From Rhizobium etli 8C-3 (lineage in GTDB: Bacteria; Pseudomonadota; Alphaproteobacteria; Rhizobiales; Rhizobiaceae): a DNA stretch of 64,000 nucleotides. The position numbers and the translations under genes were made by a program. Under the pieces are notes generated by a model. It was not told the origin of the DNA, did not search any database, and saw only the letters and a list, made by a program, of their open reading frames with translations. Position 1 is the stretch's first letter. Each line of letters opens with the position of its first letter. The stretch covers positions 251,001 to 315,000 of the forward strand of contig NZ_CP017241.1 of the NCBI RefSeq assembly GCF_001908375.1. Reading direction: 5' to 3'. Shown here in pieces: positions 61,781-64,000 of this stretch.

Positions 61781-62692
61781 ATGAAGAAAAACAGCACCTA
61801 TATCGGCGATGTCCTGGTGACAGCCGTCGCGCCCGCCATCTGGGGCAGCACCTACTTCGTGACGACCGCGTTCCTGCCTGCAGGCTATCCGCTGACTGTT
61901 GCGATGCTGCGCGCCTTGCCTGCCGGTCTTGTCTTGCTCGCCACCATCCGTCGCTTGCCGGTTGGTATCTGGTGGGGCAGGGTCTTTATCCTCGGCGCGC
62001 TGAATTTTTCGTTCTTCTGGGCAATGCTTTTCGTTTCGGCCTACCGGCTTCCAGGCGGCGTCGCCGCGACGGTCGGGGCTATTCAGCCGCTGATCGTTAT
62101 CGCGCTGTCGCGCCTCCTTCTTGGCAAACCGATCAAGCTTCTTGCCGTCGTTGCCGGTCTGGCCGGAATGGCTGGCGTCGCCCTGTTGGTGTTGACACCC
62201 AAGGCTGCGCTCGATCCGATTGGCATTGCCGCCGGTCTTGCAGGCGCCGTATCAATGGCTTTCGGCACGGTGCTGACGCGCCGGTGGACGCCGCCGGTAT
62301 CGAACTTGACCTTCACCGCATGGCAACTGACGGCGGGTGGGCTCTTGCTCGTGCCAGTTGCGCTGATTTTCGAGCCGGCTCTTCCTGTACCGACAACGGC
62401 CAATGTGCTGGGCATGGCCTATCTCGGACTGATCGGCGCGGCCTTCACCTATGTCCTATGGCTGCGCGGCCTGTCGAAGATCGAGCCAGCGGCGGCGGCC
62501 TCGCTCGGTTTCTTGAGCCCGCTTGTGGCGACGTGTCTCGGTTGGCTTGCGCTTGGCCAAAGCTTGACGCCCGTGCAGCTCTTCGGTTTCCTGCTCGTAC
62601 TGGCGAGCGTGTGGATCAGCCAGCGAGCGATGGCGCCCGTCAGGCCCATTCTCCCTGCCGCATCACCGCAACCCGCGAACCGTCCGGCTTGA
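61781..62692 (+). CDS. DMT superfamily (EamA) exporter under MarR control
   Basis: This 303-residue transporter has ten predicted transmembrane helices in two EamA repeats. WGSTYFVTTAFLPAGYPLTV at the start, LNFSFFWAMLFVSAYRLPGG and LGFLSPLVATCLGWLALGQS in the second repeat are family features. The ATG at 61781 is close to the palindromic MarR operator. The divergent MarR regulator implies a toxic or signalling compound as cargo, such as an aromatic acid, antibiotic or amino acid. It differs from the other DMT exporter in this window (30711). Its last 53 bases overlap the convergent M29 peptidase gene. Confidence 0.9.
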   Translation: MKKNSTYIGDVLVTAVAPAIWGSTYFVTTAFLPAGYPLTVAMLRALPAGLVLLATIRRLPVGIWWGRVFILGALNFSFFWAMLFVSAYRLPGGVAATVGAIQPLIVIALSRLLLGKPIKLLAVVAGLAGMAGVALLVLTPKAALDPIGIAAGLAGAVSMAFGTVLTRRWTPPVSNLTFTAWQLTAGGLLLVPVALIFEPALPVPTTANVLGMAYLGLIGAAFTYVLWLRGLSKIEPAAAASLGFLSPLVATCLGWLALGQSLTPVQLFGFLLVLASVWISQRAMAPVRPILPAASPQPANRPA

Positions 62693-63893
62693 TGCCATCG
62701 ATATCGACTTTGTCGGAACCGATCATCCAGTCGATATGGATAAGGCTGCTATTTCCGCCCTGGGCCTTGATCTGGTCCTGGCTGAGCTTTGCGCCGTCGA
62801 GGAAGCACTTCGAGTAGCATTGTCCGAGCGCGATATGGCACGAGGCGTTTTCGTCAAAAAGCGTATTGTAGAAAAGGATGCCGCTTGCCGAGATCGGTGA
62901 TGAGTGCGGCACGAGCGCAACTTCGCCGAGGCGGCGCGCGCCGTCGTCGGTGTCGAGCACCTTGTTCAATACCTCTGCGCCGCGCGAAGCCTTGGCCTCG
63001 ACGATCCGGCCCTCTTCGAAACGAACCTGGATGTTGTCTATCAGTGTGCCCTGGTGCGACAGCGGCTTGGTGCTTGAGACATGGCCTTCCACGCGCAGCG
63101 CGTGCGGTGTCGTGAACACCTCCTCCGTTGGGATATTCGGGTTGCAGGTCACGCCGTTCTTGGCGACGGAGGCACCGCCATGCCACTCATGACCGTCGGC
63201 AAGCCCAACGGTCAGGTCGGTGCCTGGACCCTGGAAATGCAGTGCTGCGAAGCGCTGACCGTTCAGCCAGGATGAGCGGGCGGCAAGGTTCGTATTGTGC
63301 TCGATCCAGGCTGCGACCGGATCGTCGAGATCGACGCGAGAGGCGGCAAAGATCGCCTTTGCCAGTTTCGCGACCGCGATTGGCTCTGGATCGTCTGGAA
63401 ACACGACCTTCGCCCAAGACGGATTGGGATAGGCAACGATGTTCCAGTTGATGTCGAAGTTCGAGATCTTTTCAAGCGCTGGTTTGTAGGCAGCGGAGTT
63501 CGCCCGGTTTGCGCGGCTGACCTTGCCGGAATCCTGTTCGGAAAGGAGCATTGGATTGTCGCCGGCAATTGCAAGACGTGCCGCACCGTTTTGAAATGCC
63601 TTTGCCATGCCTTCGTAGAGCCAGCCTGAGGCTCTGTCGAAGCTTTCGTCGCTGCCGTATTGATAGCGGGCAAGCGTGGTCTCTTCATCGGAGTAGAAAG
63701 TCGTAACAAGCCCGGCGCCCGCCATGTAGGCGTGATTGGTGATCAATCGTACCAGCGGCATTGCGACAATCGGCGCGGTCATCACCAGATCCTGACCCCT
63801 TTGTAGCTGCAGGCCGACCCTGACGGCGACCTCGGCGAGCTTTTCCAGCTTGATCGGATCGACGGAATTCTGACTCTGGGGCATGAACGTCAT
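62640..63893 (-). CDS. M29-family metallo-aminopeptidase (AmpS/AmpT type)
   Basis: The 417-residue protein belongs to the M29 aminopeptidase family. The N-domain (about 1-180) begins LEKLAEVAVRVGLQLQRGQD and has DNPMLLS and NIVAYPNPSW; the catalytic domain carries the di-metal ligands in NIPTEEVFTTPHALRVEGHV, LGEVALVPHSSPI and LIHIDWMIGSDKVDIDG. The Glu, His, His and Asp positions characteristic of the family are present. It starts at 63893; a second Met at residue 4 is possible. The last 53 bases overlap the end of the convergent EamA gene. The gap to the window end (63894-64000) holds nothing I can name. Confidence 0.94.
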   Translation of the reverse strand: MTFMPQSQNSVDPIKLEKLAEVAVRVGLQLQRGQDLVMTAPIVAMPLVRLITNHAYMAGAGLVTTFYSDEETTLARYQYGSDESFDRASGWLYEGMAKAFQNGAARLAIAGDNPMLLSEQDSGKVSRANRANSAAYKPALEKISNFDINWNIVAYPNPSWAKVVFPDDPEPIAVAKLAKAIFAASRVDLDDPVAAWIEHNTNLAARSSWLNGQRFAALHFQGPGTDLTVGLADGHEWHGGASVAKNGVTCNPNIPTEEVFTTPHALRVEGHVSSTKPLSHQGTLIDNIQVRFEEGRIVEAKASRGAEVLNKVLDTDDGARRLGEVALVPHSSPISASGILFYNTLFDENASCHIALGQCYSKCFLDGAKLSQDQIKAQGGNSSLIHIDWMIGSDKVDIDGIKPDGSRVAVMRQGEWA

Positions 63894-64000
63894 GGCCGGC
63901 TACCTCTTGAAATCTGCTCTCTGAAGATGCCAGACTTAGACCCCTTTACGGCGAAAATGAAGCTCGCCGGCGTGAAATTGCAAAGCGGCAATACAACGCA

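Noticed and set aside
1..64000. CRISPR arrays, insertion sequences, prophage genes, replication origins
   Set aside because: No regularly spaced repeats, transposase, integrase, capsid or Rep-type sequences were found by reading the window.

Overview
The window looks like a stretch of chromosome from a Rhizobium species of the R. leguminosarum/etli/tropici kind. I infer this from protein sequence (LepA, IF-3, PheS and PheT read like rhizobial versions), from typical alphaproteobacterial families (BA14K, DUF982, DUF1236, BTLCP, NrsF, MbfA), from an Irr-type iron-control box, and from GC-rich codon use. No phage, transposon, CRISPR array or plasmid replication gene is visible, and the housekeeping genes are intact, so this is ordinary chromosome carrying accessory patches.

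Region by region. (1) 1-7000: the tail of a MarR regulator and an NlpC/P60 hydrolase converge on a minus-strand set made of a P1-family peptidase, a LysR regulator, an oligopeptide-type binding protein and two permeases; no ATPase gene is present. (2) 7.5-11.4 kb: a three-domain kinase-like/M23-like/class III aminotransferase protein and purU. (3) 11.6-16.1 kb: a polysaccharide cassette (O-antigen-polymerase-like protein, exported GH5 glycosidase, Wzz/GumC-type protein). (4) 16.1-20.0 kb: a bufferin-type copper-buffering operon (bufA1-bufB-bufC-doxX) divergent from an ECF sigma/NrsF pair. Both divergent promoters carry the same GTAACA-N16-CGTA element. This is the best-supported complete system in the window. 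(5) 20-23 kb: small hypothetical genes, probable gene remnants, a cytochrome c and tRNA-Leu(CAG). (6) 23-31.6 kb: BA14K protein, SelW-like thiol protein, acetyltransferase, GFA protein, lepA, then an XRE-cupin regulator with GNAT and acetylpolyamine-deacetylase-like genes, recX and a DMT exporter. (7) 31.6-35.7 kb: a truncated haemoglobin divergent from Irr-controlled mbfA, two small hydrolase-type genes, and infC with an ATT start codon.

(8) 35.7-45.5 kb: about 10 kb of accessory genes lies between infC and rpmI-rplT, which are usually adjacent. It holds envelope proteins, a frameshifted DUF982 gene, an Asp-nucleophile alpha/beta hydrolase, a LysR regulator and a GST/flavoprotein/AhpD-like/SnoaL-like redox cassette. 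(9) 45.5-50.1 kb: rpmI-rplT, a terminator, then pheST. (10) 50.1-54.5 kb: small metabolic and stress genes (DUF892, M15-like, GNAT, aldo/keto reductase, Gfo/Idh/MocA). (11) 54.5-59.0 kb: a lipid-linked glycosylation-like cassette (GT2, methyltransferase, SMR-type flippase, GtrA) divergent from a large STT3-like GT-C membrane protein. (12) 59-64 kb: xseA, a flavodoxin-fold oxidoreductase, a MarR regulator divergent from a DMT exporter with a perfect palindromic operator, and an M29 aminopeptidase.

The genes that most clearly work together are the sigma/anti-sigma/bufferin module, the peptide uptake and hydrolysis set, the XRE-cupin/GNAT/deacetylase group (possible polyamine chemistry), the LysR/GST/flavoprotein redox cassette, and the STT3-like/GT2/flippase glycan set. 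All assignments come from reading sequence by eye; no database search was run.
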